Part shown: one piece after another, positions 27,381-37,269 of the stretch
Layout of the letters: the number at the start of each line of letters is the position of its first letter
Numbering within the stretch: position 1 is the stretch's first letter
DNA from: Polycyclovorans sp.
GTDB lineage: Bacteria > Pseudomonadota > Gammaproteobacteria > Nevskiales > Nevskiaceae
DNA length: 64,000 nt
Assembly: GCA_002706265.1 (NCBI GenBank)
Contig: PAKU01000016.1
Location: forward strand, 62,001 to 126,000
Direction: 5' to 3'
Program-made: the position numbers and the translations under genes
The notes under the pieces: generated by a model
Seen by the model: only the letters and a program-made list of their open reading frames with translations
Databases searched by the model: none
What the model was told of the DNA's origin: nothing

Positions 27381-28271
27381 CTAAGAAGACGCGGGCGTGG
27401 ACGCGAGCAGCTTGTCCTGGGTGCGCAGGTCGAAATCGCTGGCGTCGTGGCGTTCCAGCAGTTGGCCGGAGGGCTCGCCCCAGGCCCGATTGACCATGAG
27501 GCCGCGCTTCACTGCGGGCCGGTCGGCGATCTGCCGGGCCCAGCGCAACACTTGGGTGTAGGTCTGCACCTGCAGAAATTCTCCGGCGTCGTAAAGCTTG
27601 CCCAGCACCAGCGCGCCGTACCACGCCCACACCGCCATGTCGGCGATCGAGTAGTCCTTGCCGGCCAGCCATTCGTGCTCGGCCAGGTGACGGTCGAGCA
27701 CGTCGAGCTGGCGCTTGACCTCCATCGTGAAGCGGTTGATGGGGTATTCCATCTTGCTCGGCGCGTAGGCGTAGAAGTGGCCGAATCCGCCGCCCAGATA
27801 GGGCGCCGCGCCCATTTGCCAGAACAGCCAGTTCAGCGCCTCGGTACGGCCGGCCGGGTCCTTGGGCAAGAAGGCGCCGAATTTCTCGGCAAGATAAAGC
27901 AGGATGGCGCCCGATTCGAACACCCGCGTCGGTGACGGCGACGTGCCGTGATCGACCATCACCGGAATCTTCGAATTGGGATTGATCTGCACATAGCCGC
28001 TGGAAAACTGCTCACCTTCGTTGATCTTGATCAACCAGGCGTCGTACTCCGCGCCCTCGCGGCCCAGCGCCAGCAGTTCTTCAAGCATCACCGTCACCTT
28101 CACCCCATTGGGGGTGGCCAGTGAATACAGCTGCAGCGGATGCTTGCCCACCGGCAGGGCCTTGTCATGCGTGGGGCCGGCGACGGGGCGGTTGATGTTG
28201 GCAAACTGCCCGCCGTTGCCCTGTTCCCAGGTCCAGATCTTGGGGGGCACGTAGGCGTTGGGGTCGGTCAT
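27381..28271 (-). CDS. yghU: Glutathione-dependent disulfide-bond oxidoreductase YghU
   Basis: Cytoplasmic glutathione-transferase-fold enzyme of 296 residues that binds two glutathiones and reduces disulfides and organic peroxides. It is collinear with E. coli YghU: the N-terminal extension WTWEQGNGGQFANINRPVAG, then PVGKHPLQLYSLATPNG, NPNSKIPVMVDH, RVFESGAILLYLAEKFG, GGGFGHFYAYAP and the C-terminal ERHDASDF. The start is ATG 28271. A divergent dehydrogenase gene starts 93 bases away. Confidence 0.95.
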   Translation of the reverse strand: MTDPNAYVPPKIWTWEQGNGGQFANINRPVAGPTHDKALPVGKHPLQLYSLATPNGVKVTVMLEELLALGREGAEYDAWLIKINEGEQFSSGYVQINPNSKIPVMVDHGTSPSPTRVFESGAILLYLAEKFGAFLPKDPAGRTEALNWLFWQMGAAPYLGGGFGHFYAYAPSKMEYPINRFTMEVKRQLDVLDRHLAEHEWLAGKDYSIADMAVWAWYGALVLGKLYDAGEFLQVQTYTQVLRWARQIADRPAVKRGLMVNRAWGEPSGQLLERHDASDFDLRTQDKLLASTPASS

Positions 28272-28363
28272 GGTGGGGGCTCCGGTTGGCAAGCAATGGG
28301 GATGCGGTTGGGCTACGACCCCTCGGTCAGCGCAAGGGTTCGCTGGGGCGCGACAATACGACA

Positions 28364-29221
28364 ATGAACACCCTTGCCTTATCTCAACACACGGCCCTGA
28401 TCGTCGGCTGCGGCGATGTGGGGCTGCGCATTGCCCGGCAGTTGCAGAACGCGGGCGCCACCGTGACCGGCATCGTCCGTCGCGACGCGGCGGCCATCCA
28501 GCTGCGCGAGGCGGGCGTGACGCCGCATCGCCTCGATCTGGACGCCGAGATCGCCAGCGCGCTGCCAGCCGCTGCCACCGTGTTCTGGTGCGCGCCGCCA
28601 CCGCGTGCGGGCGTGGTCGACACGCGCGTGCGCCGGTATCTGCCGCAGCTGGCCGGGCGCCGCGTCGTCTACGGCTCCACGACCGGGGTCTATGGCGATT
28701 GCGGCGGCCGCTGGATTGACGAGGACGAGCCCACTGAGCCCCTGCACGACCGTGGCCGGCGGCGGCTGGATGCCGAAACCGCGCTGCGTGCGGCGGGCCT
28801 GGATGCGGTGGTGCTGCGCATTCCCGGCATTTACGGGCCCGGCCGCTGGCCGCTGGCCCGGCTGCGCGCCGGTACGCCGGTGATCGATCCTGCCGAGGCG
28901 CCGCCGTCCAATCGCATCCACGCCGAAGACCTTGCGGCGGTGGCCCTGCGCGCCGCCGAGCGCGGCGTTGCCGGGCAGGTCTACCACGTGGGCGATGGGC
29001 ATCCCACGACCATGACGGACTACTTCTTTCGCATTGCCGATCATTTTGGAATCCCCCGGCCGCCGGCCATCTCGTACGCCGAGGCGCGAAAGGTGTTCAC
29101 CCCCGCGCAGTGGTCGTTCATCGAGGGCGCCAAGCGACTGCAGGTGACCCGCATGCGCGATGTGCTGGGGTTCACACCCCGCTACACCGACCTGTCGCAA
29201 GCCTTGGCCGAAGCGCCGTAA
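28364..29221 (+). CDS. NAD(P)-dependent SDR-family epimerase/dehydratase
   Basis: Extended short-chain dehydrogenase of 285 residues with an N-terminal Rossmann motif [14 protein letters not shown] and a downstream [11 protein letters not shown] segment, where the usual catalytic YxxxK is not obvious. The segment [18 protein letters not shown], then NRIHAEDLA and [12 protein letters not shown], matches the YeeZ-like group of SDR proteins. The reaction is unknown. The ATG at 28364 is preceded by few bases of leader. mscL follows within 35 bases. Confidence 0.8.
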   Translation: MNTLALSQHTALIVGCGDVGLRIARQLQNAGATVTGIVRRDAAAIQLREAGVTPHRLDLDAEIASALPAAATVFWCAPPPRAGVVDTRVRRYLPQLAGRRVVYGSTTGVYGDCGGRWIDEDEPTEPLHDRGRRRLDAETALRAAGLDAVVLRIPGIYGPGRWPLARLRAGTPVIDPAEAPPSNRIHAEDLAAVALRAAERGVAGQVYHVGDGHPTTMTDYFFRIADHFGIPRPPAISYAEARKVFTPAQWSFIEGAKRLQVTRMRDVLGFTPRYTDLSQALAEAP

Positions 29222-29255
29222 ACTCCGCTCACCTTCAGACCCTGAGGTCGTTCCC

Positions 29256-29660
29256 ATGCTGTCAGAATTCAAGAAGTTCGCGCTGCGCGGCAACGTCATC
29301 GACCTTGCGGTGGCGGTGGTGATCGGCGCCGCATTCGGCAAAATCGTATCGTCGCTGGTGGCCGACGTGGTCATGCCGGTGGTCGGCATGCTGGTCGGCG
29401 GGGTTGATTTTGCCGACCTGGTGATCGTGCTCAAGGCCGCTACCGCCGACGCGCCCGCCGTCACCATCGGCTACGGCAAGCTGATTCAGACGATCGTCGA
29501 CTTCATCATCGTCGCCTTCGCCGTCTTCATGTTCATCAAGCTGTACAACCGCCTCAAGGCCAAGGAAGAGGCCGCCCCGGCGCCACCGCCGGCCCCGCCC
29601 GCGCCCAGCGCTGAAGAAAAGCTGCTCACCGAAATCCGCGACCTGCTGAAAAAACCCTGA
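29256..29660 (+). CDS. mscL: Large-conductance mechanosensitive channel MscL
   Basis: Inner-membrane pentameric channel that opens on hypo-osmotic shock. The 134 residues have the family's N-terminus [19 protein letters not shown], the first helix [15 protein letters not shown], a periplasmic loop and the second helix [19 protein letters not shown], then a Pro-rich linker and the C-terminal helix [11 protein letters not shown]. The fbp gene follows at one base, so the two may be cotranscribed. Confidence 0.96.
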   Translation: MLSEFKKFALRGNVIDLAVAVVIGAAFGKIVSSLVADVVMPVVGMLVGGVDFADLVIVLKAATADAPAVTIGYGKLIQTIVDFIIVAFAVFMFIKLYNRLKAKEEAAPAPPPAPPAPSAEEKLLTEIRDLLKKP

Positions 29661-29661
29661 C

Positions 29662-30672
29662 ATGACCCACAACAATCCCGTTTCGCTGACCCAATTCCTG
29701 ATCGAGGAGCAACGCGCGCACGGCACGCTCAATGCCGAATTGCGACTGCTGCTCGAAGTGGTGGCCCGCGCCTGCAAGCGCATCTCCATCGCCGTCAGCA
29801 AAGGCGCACTGGGCGGCGTACTGGGCGATGCCGGCACCGGCAACATCCAGGGCGAGGCGCAGAAAAAGCTCGATGTGCTGTCGAACGAGATTCTGTTGCA
29901 AGCCAATGAATGGGGCGGGCATCTGGCCGGCATGGCGTCTGAAGAAATGGACCACCCCAGCTGCATTCCCGGCGAGTACCCGCAGGGCGGCTATCTGTTG
30001 CTGTTCGACCCACTGGACGGCTCGTCCAACATCGACGTGAACATTTCGGTCGGGACCATCTTTTCGGTGTTGCGGGCGCCCGAAGGCGTTGATCCGTCTA
30101 CCGATGAGGCCTTCCTGCAACCGGGCACCGCTCAGGTGGCGGCCGGGTACACCGTCTATGGCCCGTCCACCCTGCTGGTGCTGACGCTGGGGTACGGCGT
30201 ACACGTGTTTACCCTGGACCGTGAACAGGGCAGCTTCGTGCTCACCCAGCGCGACGTGAAGATTCCCGTGCACACGCGCGAGTTCTCCATCAACACCTCC
30301 AACGCGCGCCACTGGGAAGCGCCGGTCAAGCGCTACATCGATGAATGCCTGGCCGGCAAGGACGGCCCACGCGGGGCCGATTTCAACATGCGCTGGGTGG
30401 CCTCGATGGTCGCCGACGTGCACCGCATCATCACCCGCGGCGGCGTGTTCATGTATCCGATCGACGCGAAAACCCACAAGCAGGGCGGCAAGCTGCGTCT
30501 GATGTACGAGGCCAATCCGATGAGCCTGATCGTCGAGCAGGCCGGCGGTGCCGCCAGCACCGGCCGCAGCCGCATTCTCGACCTTGTGCCCGAAAAACTG
30601 CATCAGCGCGTGCCGGTCATCATGGGTTCGCGTGAAGAGGTCGAGCGCCTGGTCGGCTATCACATCAACTGA
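29662..30672 (+). CDS. fbp: Fructose-1,6-bisphosphatase, class 1
   Basis: Gluconeogenic phosphatase of 336 residues that converts fructose 1,6-bisphosphate to fructose 6-phosphate with Mg2+. Class 1 motifs present: [12 protein letters not shown], the metal-binding [36 protein letters not shown] and [22 protein letters not shown]. It starts one base after mscL. No regulator is evident. Confidence 0.97.
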   Translation: MTHNNPVSLTQFLIEEQRAHGTLNAELRLLLEVVARACKRISIAVSKGALGGVLGDAGTGNIQGEAQKKLDVLSNEILLQANEWGGHLAGMASEEMDHPSCIPGEYPQGGYLLLFDPLDGSSNIDVNISVGTIFSVLRAPEGVDPSTDEAFLQPGTAQVAAGYTVYGPSTLLVLTLGYGVHVFTLDREQGSFVLTQRDVKIPVHTREFSINTSNARHWEAPVKRYIDECLAGKDGPRGADFNMRWVASMVADVHRIITRGGVFMYPIDAKTHKQGGKLRLMYEANPMSLIVEQAGGAASTGRSRILDLVPEKLHQRVPVIMGSREEVERLVGYHIN

Positions 30673-30691
30673 GGCCGCACCGCTCGCGGGG

Positions 30692-30726
30692 CCAGCGTGA
30701 CCGCTGGTCGGCGCGCGCGCCGTTTT
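30692..30726 (+). terminator. Possible terminator after fbp
   Basis: A 6-bp hairpin (30692-30697 with 30702-30707) is followed by a GC-only 14-bp palindrome (30709-30722) and four Ts. It is a weak candidate with a short T-run. Confidence 0.35.
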
Positions 30727-30807
30727 GGGGCATTCACACCAGAGCCCCCCCTTTGGGCCTGCCTTACGCTGCGCGGAATCGTCGCGAACGCAGCTGAGGA
30801 GCCCAAC

Positions 30808-31191
30808 ATGAAAGTGACCCCAAAAACGGTGGAATCGGTGCTGCTGGGCCTCTTCAGCCACTTTCGTATCAGGGCGGGCGGGCGGCTTGACCCGGCAGAC
30901 CTTGAAGCGCAATGGCCAGCGACCCACCTACGCGCGACCGATCTCGATCTGGGCGTACGCGCGCTGGTGCGCTGCGGCGCGCTGCGCTGGGTCGATGACG
31001 AGAATGACGACGATGGGCCGAAGCTGGAACTGACGCCCAGTGGCGACCGGCGGCGCCAGCAGCAACTGGCCGTCAACCGGGCGGCCGTGCGCCTCTGGTG
31101 GGAAGGCCTGCGGCAGGCCCTGCCCGGCGGCCGTTCCACGGCCGAGTTGCCGATGCGGCGCCACACCGACCCGCGGCCCGACGTCGCCTGA
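30808..31191 (+). CDS. Hypothetical protein
   Basis: A 127-residue soluble protein that I do not recognise. The ATG at 30808 is preceded by a good ribosome site (GAGGAG). It opens with KVTPKTVESVLLGLFSHFRI and continues with a mixed alpha/beta pattern, then an Arg/Gln-rich helix (GDRRRQQQLAVNRAAVRLWW). The pattern could be a winged-helix-like fold, but no motif confirms it. It ends 7 bases from the convergent cydB gene. Confidence 0.6.
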   Translation: MKVTPKTVESVLLGLFSHFRIRAGGRLDPADLEAQWPATHLRATDLDLGVRALVRCGALRWVDDENDDDGPKLELTPSGDRRRQQQLAVNRAAVRLWWEGLRQALPGGRSTAELPMRRHTDPRPDVA

Positions 31192-31198
31192 TCTGGCC

Positions 31199-32251
31199 TT
31201 AGTCTTCCTGCTCGTAGCGCAGGGGCTGGGCCTTGCCGCCAAACACCCGGTACAAAAACACCGTGTAGCAGAGGATGGTGGGCACCACGATGATCGCGCC
31301 ACCGAAAATCACCGCCAGCGATTCGGGCGCGCTGGCCGCTTCCCAGATGGTCACGTGGTCGAGCACCAGATACGGAAACAGGCTGTAGGCCAGCCCCATG
31401 AAGGCCAGCACGAACAGAACGACGGAACCGGCGAACGGGGCCCAGACCCAGCGGTCGATGCCGCGCAGGTGACTGCCGTCCATGTCCTGCCCCAGCCGGG
31501 TGAGAAACAGGAACAGCAGGGCCACCACCGCCACGCTCATCAGCGGAATCGGCATCAGCGCGAAGAAGGTTTCAACCGAGAACCATTTTTTGAAGATGAC
31601 GGTGCTCATGAACGGCGTCGCCACCGACACCGCCGCGATGCCGAAGGCGCTGACCACCAGAGCGCCGCGCGCCCAGCCCACGGCGGCGCGCTGCAGGCGA
31701 CCCTCGGTTTTCAGGATCAGCCAGCCGGCGCCCAGCAGGCAGTAACCGCCCACCACGCCGAGGCCGATGCCGGCGGAGAACACCCAGCTGAGCAGGTCAT
31801 CACCAAAGCCGCTGACCAGTTGGCCCAGCATCAGCCCCTGCGAGAATGCCGCCAGCGTGCTGCCGCAAAAGAACGCCTTGTCCCAGCGGTGCTTGTGGCG
31901 CACCCGCGCCTTGACCCTGAAGTCGAAAGCCACCCCACGCAAGATCAGCCCGGCCAGCATCAGGGTGACGGGCAGATACAGGTTGGTGAGGATGATGCCG
32001 TGCGCCAGCGGAAAGGCGACCAGCAGAATGCCAACGCCCAACACCAGCCAGGTTTCGTTGGCATCCCAGAACGGGCCGATGGCCGAGATCATGGTGTCGC
32101 GCTCGGCCTCTGACGTGGCGCCCGGCAGCAGCATGCCCACGCCCAGGTCGTAGCCGTCCAGCACCACGTAGAGCAGCATGGCCAAGCCCATCATGATCAC
32201 GAACGCCAACGGCAGCCAGAAGGCGCCGCCAACCAGGTCGGTGGGAATCAT
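31199..32251 (-). CDS. cydB: Cytochrome bd ubiquinol oxidase subunit II (CioB type)
   Basis: Subunit II of a bd-type quinol oxidase in the inner membrane, 350 residues with about nine helices. Key segments are MMGLAMLLYVVLDGYDLGVGMLLP, AIGPFWDANETWLVLGVGILL and FPLAHGIILTNLYLPVTLML. The ATG overlaps the cydA stop by four bases. No small CydX/CydH-like frame was noticed beyond its end. With cydA it transfers electrons from quinol to oxygen without proton pumping, giving respiration at low oxygen or under cyanide or nitric-oxide stress. Confidence 0.93.
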   Translation of the reverse strand: MIPTDLVGGAFWLPLAFVIMMGLAMLLYVVLDGYDLGVGMLLPGATSEAERDTMISAIGPFWDANETWLVLGVGILLVAFPLAHGIILTNLYLPVTLMLAGLILRGVAFDFRVKARVRHKHRWDKAFFCGSTLAAFSQGLMLGQLVSGFGDDLLSWVFSAGIGLGVVGGYCLLGAGWLILKTEGRLQRAAVGWARGALVVSAFGIAAVSVATPFMSTVIFKKWFSVETFFALMPIPLMSVAVVALLFLFLTRLGQDMDGSHLRGIDRWVWAPFAGSVVLFVLAFMGLAYSLFPYLVLDHVTIWEAASAPESLAVIFGGAIIVVPTILCYTVFLYRVFGGKAQPLRYEQED

Positions 32252-33603
32252 TCGGCTTGCTCCTTGAGGGTGTTGGCCAGCGGGCTGGCCTGCGGCCCGT
32301 TGGCATCCTGCTTGTAGGCCATGTGAAACAGCACCAGCACGTAGGCCACGGTCAGGGCCGCGTACAGGGCCAGATAAACCGCCAGCGAGGTCCAGATCAG
32401 CCCGGCCCCGACGTTGGCCGCCGCCGCGTCGGCGGTGCGCAGCACGCCATAGACCAGCCACGGCTGTCGGCCCATTTCGGTGGTGTACCAGCCGGCGACA
32501 ATGGCCACCCAGCCGCACAGACTCATGGCCACCAGGCCCCGCAGCAACAGCGGCGGCAGCGTGCCGCGCCGCCACAGCAGGGCCGCCGACAGCCAACTGG
32601 CTGCAAGCATCAACATGCCCATGCCGACCATGATGCGAAAGCTCCAGAACATCGGCGCAACCCGCGGGTGCTCGCCCTCGAAGGCGTTCAGCCCTTTCAC
32701 TTCACCGTTCAGGTCGTGGGTCAGAATCAGTGACGCCATGTTGGGCACGGCCAGCTCGAAACGGTTGCTGCGGGTGGTTTCGTCGGGCAGCGCGAACAGC
32801 AGCAGGGGCGCCCCTTCGGTGGTTTCCCACAGCCCCTCCATGGCCGCGATCTTGGCCGGCTGATGCTTGAGGGTGTTGAGCCCGTGCAGGTCGCCCACCA
32901 GAATCTGCACCGGAATCAGCACCGCCGCCAGCGTCACGCCCACCTTCAGCCCCAGCCGTGCGTCATCGGCCGTGGACCCGCGCAGCAGGCGAAACGCCGA
33001 CAGCCCGGCCACCAGAAACGAGATGGTCAGGCCCGAGGCGAGCATCATGTGCACCAGCCGGTAGGGCATGGACGGGTTGAAGACAATCGCCCACCAGTCC
33101 ACGGCGTGGGCCACGCCCTCACGCATCTCGAAGCCGGCGGGCGTGTGCATCCACGAATTGAGCGCGATGATCCAGAACGCCGACAACGACGTGCCCACGC
33201 ACACCAGCAGGGTCGCCAGCGTGTGGATGCGGTTGGACACCCGCCCCTGACCGTAGAGCATGATGCCGAGGAAGGTGGCCTCCATGAAGAACGCCGTCAG
33301 CACCTCGTAGGCCAGCAGCGGCCCGGCAATGTTGCCCACCTTTTCCATGAAGCCCGGCCAGTTGGTGCCGAACTGGAAGCTCATGACGATGCCGCTGACC
33401 ACACCCATCGCGAACGACAGGGCAAACACCTTCACCCAGAAGCCGTAGAGCCGCTTCCAGCGGGCATCGCCGGTGGCGTTGTGGCGCAGCTTGAAGAACA
33501 GCAGCAGCCAGCCCAGCGCAATGGTGATGCTCGGAAACAGAATGTGAAACGTGATGTTGGCCGCGAACTGGATGCGGGCGAGCAGCAGGGCTTCAATGTC
33601 CAT
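32248..33603 (-). CDS. cydA: Cytochrome bd ubiquinol oxidase subunit I (short-Q-loop, CioA type)
   Basis: Catalytic subunit carrying haems b558, b595 and d; 451 residues. The N-terminal ITFHILFPSITI gives His20, equivalent to the haem-ligand His19 of E. coli. The Q-loop GDLHGLNTLKHQPAKIAAME is short, as in cyanide-insensitive oxidases (CioA), while E. coli CydA has about 522 residues. GWYTTEMGRQPWLVYG carries a conserved C-terminal motif. The start ATG 33603 lies inside the last bases of the upstream gbsR-like gene, and the gene overlaps cydB by four bases, so the three form one operon. Confidence 0.93.
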   Translation of the reverse strand: MDIEALLLARIQFAANITFHILFPSITIALGWLLLFFKLRHNATGDARWKRLYGFWVKVFALSFAMGVVSGIVMSFQFGTNWPGFMEKVGNIAGPLLAYEVLTAFFMEATFLGIMLYGQGRVSNRIHTLATLLVCVGTSLSAFWIIALNSWMHTPAGFEMREGVAHAVDWWAIVFNPSMPYRLVHMMLASGLTISFLVAGLSAFRLLRGSTADDARLGLKVGVTLAAVLIPVQILVGDLHGLNTLKHQPAKIAAMEGLWETTEGAPLLLFALPDETTRSNRFELAVPNMASLILTHDLNGEVKGLNAFEGEHPRVAPMFWSFRIMVGMGMLMLAASWLSAALLWRRGTLPPLLLRGLVAMSLCGWVAIVAGWYTTEMGRQPWLVYGVLRTADAAAANVGAGLIWTSLAVYLALYAALTVAYVLVLFHMAYKQDANGPQASPLANTLKEQAE

Positions 33604-34195
33604 CGTGACGCTCCAGAATCTGCGTGCCACCCAGCGCCGGTTCGAGGCGCGGCTTGGCGGTCGGGGTCGTGCTGAAACGACCGGTGTGCTCCAGCAGTTT
33701 GACCACGCCACTGCCCAGCGTCAGCAGGCGGTCGAGGGTGCTGCGTTCCAGCCGCTGCACGTCGGCAAACCAGCCCGTCAGGCGTTCGATCAGGTCGTGC
33801 ATGTCGCGCATGCGCCGCCGCAGATACACGTCGTCTTCGGCCGCCGGTTCCATCAGCGCCTCGCGCAGCATGCTCAGGGTCGGGGCGATTTCGCGCGCCA
33901 GCCGTTGTTCGGCCAGCCGCTTGAAGATGTCCCAGGCATCGCCGTGGGCGGTGAAGAACTCACGCCGGTCACCGGGCACATGATTGCGCTTGAGCAATTG
34001 CCAGCTGTCCAACTCCTTCAGGCCCATGCTGACGTTGGAGCGTGACACCTGCAAGGCGGCGGCGATTTCCTCCGCGCAGCGGGGCGACGGGCTGGCCACC
34101 AGATAGGCATACATCTGACCCACCGTACGGTTGATGCCCCAGCGCGAGCCCATCTCGCCAAAGTGCAACACGAAACGCTGTGTGAGTTCGGTCAT
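33593..34195 (-). CDS. GbsR/MarR-family transcriptional regulator
   Basis: A 200-residue winged-helix repressor-like protein. HTH segments CAEEIAAALQVSRSNVSMGL and the wing HVPGDRREFF are typical of the GbsR branch. The C-terminal half is helical and probably mediates dimerisation. It is the first gene of the operon, overlaps cydA by 11 bases and is read from the palindromic operator immediately upstream. It probably controls the bd oxidase, and itself, in response to an unknown signal. Confidence 0.88.
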   Translation of the reverse strand: MTELTQRFVLHFGEMGSRWGINRTVGQMYAYLVASPSPRCAEEIAAALQVSRSNVSMGLKELDSWQLLKRNHVPGDRREFFTAHGDAWDIFKRLAEQRLAREIAPTLSMLREALMEPAAEDDVYLRRRMRDMHDLIERLTGWFADVQRLERSTLDRLLTLGSGVVKLLEHTGRFSTTPTAKPRLEPALGGTQILERHDGH

Positions 34196-34201
34196 GTCTG
34201 T

Positions 34202-34223
34202 TGTTTCAGAAAATACTGAAACA
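34202..34223. promoter_or_regulatory. Palindromic operator of the gbsR-cydAB operon
   Basis: TGTTTCAG-N6-CTGAAACA is a perfect 8+8 bp inverted repeat with an AT-rich spacer, 6 bases from the regulator's ATG at 34195. It overlaps the expected ribosome-binding and start region of the minus-strand operon, so binding would block transcription or translation. The layout suggests autoregulation by the adjacent GbsR protein. Confidence 0.7.
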
Positions 34224-34375
34224 CGCTAACCCGAATGACGGTCCGCAGCAAGCGCCCCTTTGAAACGCGCGGGCGCCCACGACCCCACTGCGCGGGTCGA
34301 TGAACCCTGCGCCACCGCCGGGGTCGGCCCAGCGCGTGCAGGCGCCCGGCAAAGCATGCGGGCTAGACTCAGGCC

Positions 34376-36130
34376 ATGAAGGCCACGCCTGCCGCCGCCG
34401 TCCAGCCCGCGCTCACGGCGCGCGCCCTGCTCACCGGCGCAGCGCTCGGGGCGCTGCTCACACCCTGCAACATCTACAGCGGCCTGAAGATTGGCTGGTC
34501 ATTCAACATGTCGATCGCCAGCGCGCTGCTGGGCATCGCCTTCTGGCGGCTGATGCAGAATCTGGCCGGCGCGCGCCACTGGGGTCTGCCGGAAAACCTC
34601 ATCAACCAGACCACCGCCTCATCGTCGGCCTCGATTATTTCGGGTGGGCTGGTGGCGCCCATTCCCGCCCTGACCCTGCTGGGCGGGCCGGCGCCGCAAG
34701 GCGTGCAGCTGATGCTCTGGGTGTTTTCGGTGAGCGTGCTCGGCGTGGCGATTGCCGCGCTGCTGCACGCGCGCTTCATTGCCGGCGGACACCTGCCCTT
34801 CCCGGAGGGCACGGCCGCGGCCGAAGCGCTGTCGAGCATCCACGGCGACGGCCGCGAAGCGCACAGCCGTCTGCGCTGGCTGGGGCTGGCGGCCGCGGTT
34901 TCGGCGACGGTGAAACTGGTGTCGGATGCCGTGGGCACGCCCTTGCGCGCCAGTCTGCCGGGGAGCCTGTCACTGGGCGGCGGCGCCCTGCCCAGCGTGG
35001 GCTTCAAGCAGCTCGGCATCGGGCTGGATGGCTCGCTGCTGATGATCGGCTTCGGCGCCATCATCGGCCCGCGTGCGGGCCTGTCGCTGTTGCTCGGCGC
35101 GCTGGTCGCCTGGCTGGGGCTGGCGCCATGGTTGCTGGCCAATGGGCTGGTCACCCCCGGCCCGGCCGATGGCCTGTGGTTCAACGAACTGGTGGGCTGG
35201 CTGATCTGGCCCGGCGTGACGCTGATGACCACCGGCGCGCTGGCAAGCCTGTGGCTGGGGCGTCGCCGCACCGCAGCCAGTGACAACGCGGCGCCGCGTG
35301 CCGGGCTGCCCCTGCCGTGGCGCTGGTTCGTGCCCGGCAGCGTCGCGGCCGTCTGCCTCACCGTGAGTCTGCAGGTGGCGCTGTTCGACATTGCAGTGAT
35401 CGTCGCGCTGGCCGCCGTGGTCATGGCGGCGGGACTGGCGATCGTTGCCGCCCGCGTGGTCGGAGAAACCGGCATTCCGCCCATCGGGGCGCTGGGCAAG
35501 ATCGCCCAGCTGGGCGTGGGCGCCATGGCACCCGGCACGGCCACGGCCAACCTGATGGGCGCCAACGTCACCGGCGGCGCGGCGGGCCAGACCGGCGACC
35601 TGCTCAATGACCTGAAGGCAGGCGCGCTGCTTGGCGCCCGTCCCGCCCCGCTGTTCGCCGCCCAACTGCTGGGGGTGCTGGTGGGCTCGATCGTCGGCAG
35701 TCTCAGCTACAGCCTGCTGATTCCCGACCCGATGACCATGCTGCTGACGCCCGAGTGGCCGGCCCCCGCGGTCGCCACCTGGAAGGCCGTGGCCGAGGTG
35801 ATGGCCGCAGGGGTGGGCGCCCTGCCGCCGCTGAGCCTGCCGGCCGCGCTGATCGGCGGACTGGCCGGGCTGGCACTGGCCTTCTGGCAATTCAGGGCGC
35901 CGCCCCACCGGGCGCGCTGGGCACCCAGCCCGGCGGCGCTGGGGCTGGCGTTCGTGATTCCGGCGTGGATCGCCTTCGGGCTCTGCCTGGGCGCGCTGCT
36001 GGCCGCCGGCGTGCAGCGCCTGGCGCCGCACTGGGCGCTGCGCAACCTGATTGCCGTGGCCGCCGGCCTGGTGGCCGGCGAGTCACTGGCGGGCGTGGCC
36101 AGTGCCTTCCAGACCCTGCTCGCAGGCTGA
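34376..36130 (+). CDS. OPT-family transporter
   Basis: Inner-membrane protein of the oligopeptide transporter (OPT) family, 584 residues with about fourteen hydrophobic segments. The family motif NIYSGLKIGWSFNMSI is near residue 31, and GETGIPPIGALGKIAQ and GAMAPGTATANLMGANVTGGAAGQTGDLLND near residues 362-416. Members move peptides, glutathione conjugates or metal chelates with protons. The bacterial branch has no clear substrate. It is divergent from the regulator-cydAB operon. Confidence 0.88.
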   Translation: MKATPAAAVQPALTARALLTGAALGALLTPCNIYSGLKIGWSFNMSIASALLGIAFWRLMQNLAGARHWGLPENLINQTTASSSASIISGGLVAPIPALTLLGGPAPQGVQLMLWVFSVSVLGVAIAALLHARFIAGGHLPFPEGTAAAEALSSIHGDGREAHSRLRWLGLAAAVSATVKLVSDAVGTPLRASLPGSLSLGGGALPSVGFKQLGIGLDGSLLMIGFGAIIGPRAGLSLLLGALVAWLGLAPWLLANGLVTPGPADGLWFNELVGWLIWPGVTLMTTGALASLWLGRRRTAASDNAAPRAGLPLPWRWFVPGSVAAVCLTVSLQVALFDIAVIVALAAVVMAAGLAIVAARVVGETGIPPIGALGKIAQLGVGAMAPGTATANLMGANVTGGAAGQTGDLLNDLKAGALLGARPAPLFAAQLLGVLVGSIVGSLSYSLLIPDPMTMLLTPEWPAPAVATWKAVAEVMAAGVGALPPLSLPAALIGGLAGLALAFWQFRAPPHRARWAPSPAALGLAFVIPAWIAFGLCLGALLAAGVQRLAPHWALRNLIAVAAGLVAGESLAGVASAFQTLLAG

Positions 36131-36240
36131 GCCCGCACGCTCAATCCGCCATTTCAGCAGGCACTCAGCGGCGGGCACCGAAACTTCGCGCCACCCTGGG
36201 CGGCAATGGCCTCGCCAGAGGGCCGATAAAAACAACGACG

Positions 36241-37260
36241 GTGAACGACGTGTCCGTGAACAAAGTGTTGCTCAGTGCGCTGCCCGCGCTTGCCCTGCTG
36301 CTGCCCACGATGGCCGCCGCCGACCGCATCTACACCGACGCGCAGTTGCATTACGTCAATTTCGTGCAGGAAACCGACGGCATGAAAGCGCTGTTCAGGG
36401 CCATGGACGAGGCCAACATCCACGACGTGGCGATCATGGGCCTGGGGGTGATCAAAAAGTGGGAGGAGTCCGCGCCCAAGGAGCCTCGCTATTACATGGG
36501 CGACGAGGCGCCGGTCTACTACTACAGCGCCACCGACGCGATGCTGGCGCAGGACATTCTGGCCCTGCCCGCCGAGCAGCAGGCGCGCCTGCACCCGTTC
36601 ATCAGCGGCTTCAATCCCACCGACATGAACGCGGTCAACCACATCGAGATGATGATGGAGATGCATCCCGGGCTGTGGAAAGGCATCGGCGAAATTCTCA
36701 CCCGCCACGATGACCTGACGGCGCTGACCAAAGGCGAAACGCCGCGCGCCAATCACCCGGCGCTGATGCGCGTTTACGAGTTCGCCGCCAAGCATGATCT
36801 GCCGGTCATCCTGCACAGCAACATCACCTCGAAACGCGAAGCCAAACCCATCTACCGCGAAGAGCTTGAAGAGGCGCTGAGCCGCAATCCCGACACCAAG
36901 ATCATCTGGGCGCACGCCGGCACCAGCGCCGAGATTCACCGTTATCAGGGCCGGGTCGAAGGTCTGTTCAAGATCGTCAGCGACCTGCTGGCGACCTACG
37001 ACAATCTGTACATCGACCTGTCATGGACGATGCTCGATCCCTATCTGATCCACGACGGCCAGGCCGATTCCGACTGGCTGGGACTGGTCAAGGCCTATCC
37101 CGACCGCTTCATGGCCGGCACCGATCTGGTGGGGCGCTTCGACAACCTGGGCAAGAACATCCACGAATTCGAGCCGTTCCTCGACGCGCTGCCCAACGAC
37201 GTGGCCGACCGCGTGGCGCGCACCAACCTGCTGGGCCTGTTGCCCAAAAGTGACGACTGA
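36241..37260 (+). CDS. Exported amidohydrolase-family protein
   Basis: Exported protein of about 339 residues with a signal peptide (VLLSALPALALLLPTMAAA) and an amidohydrolase-2-type TIM barrel. Possible metal or acid positions are TDAQLHYVNF, LPVILHSN, KIIWAHAGTSAEIH and FMAGTDLVGR. No ATG precedes the signal peptide: GTG codons at 36241, 36250 and 36256 are all possible, and I use the first. Export of an amidohydrolase-2 fold suggests a periplasmic hydrolase or decarboxylase-like role; the substrate is unknown. Confidence 0.78.
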   Translation: MNDVSVNKVLLSALPALALLLPTMAAADRIYTDAQLHYVNFVQETDGMKALFRAMDEANIHDVAIMGLGVIKKWEESAPKEPRYYMGDEAPVYYYSATDAMLAQDILALPAEQQARLHPFISGFNPTDMNAVNHIEMMMEMHPGLWKGIGEILTRHDDLTALTKGETPRANHPALMRVYEFAAKHDLPVILHSNITSKREAKPIYREELEEALSRNPDTKIIWAHAGTSAEIHRYQGRVEGLFKIVSDLLATYDNLYIDLSWTMLDPYLIHDGQADSDWLGLVKAYPDRFMAGTDLVGRFDNLGKNIHEFEPFLDALPNDVADRVARTNLLGLLPKSDD

Positions 37261-37269
37261 GCCGGCCGG

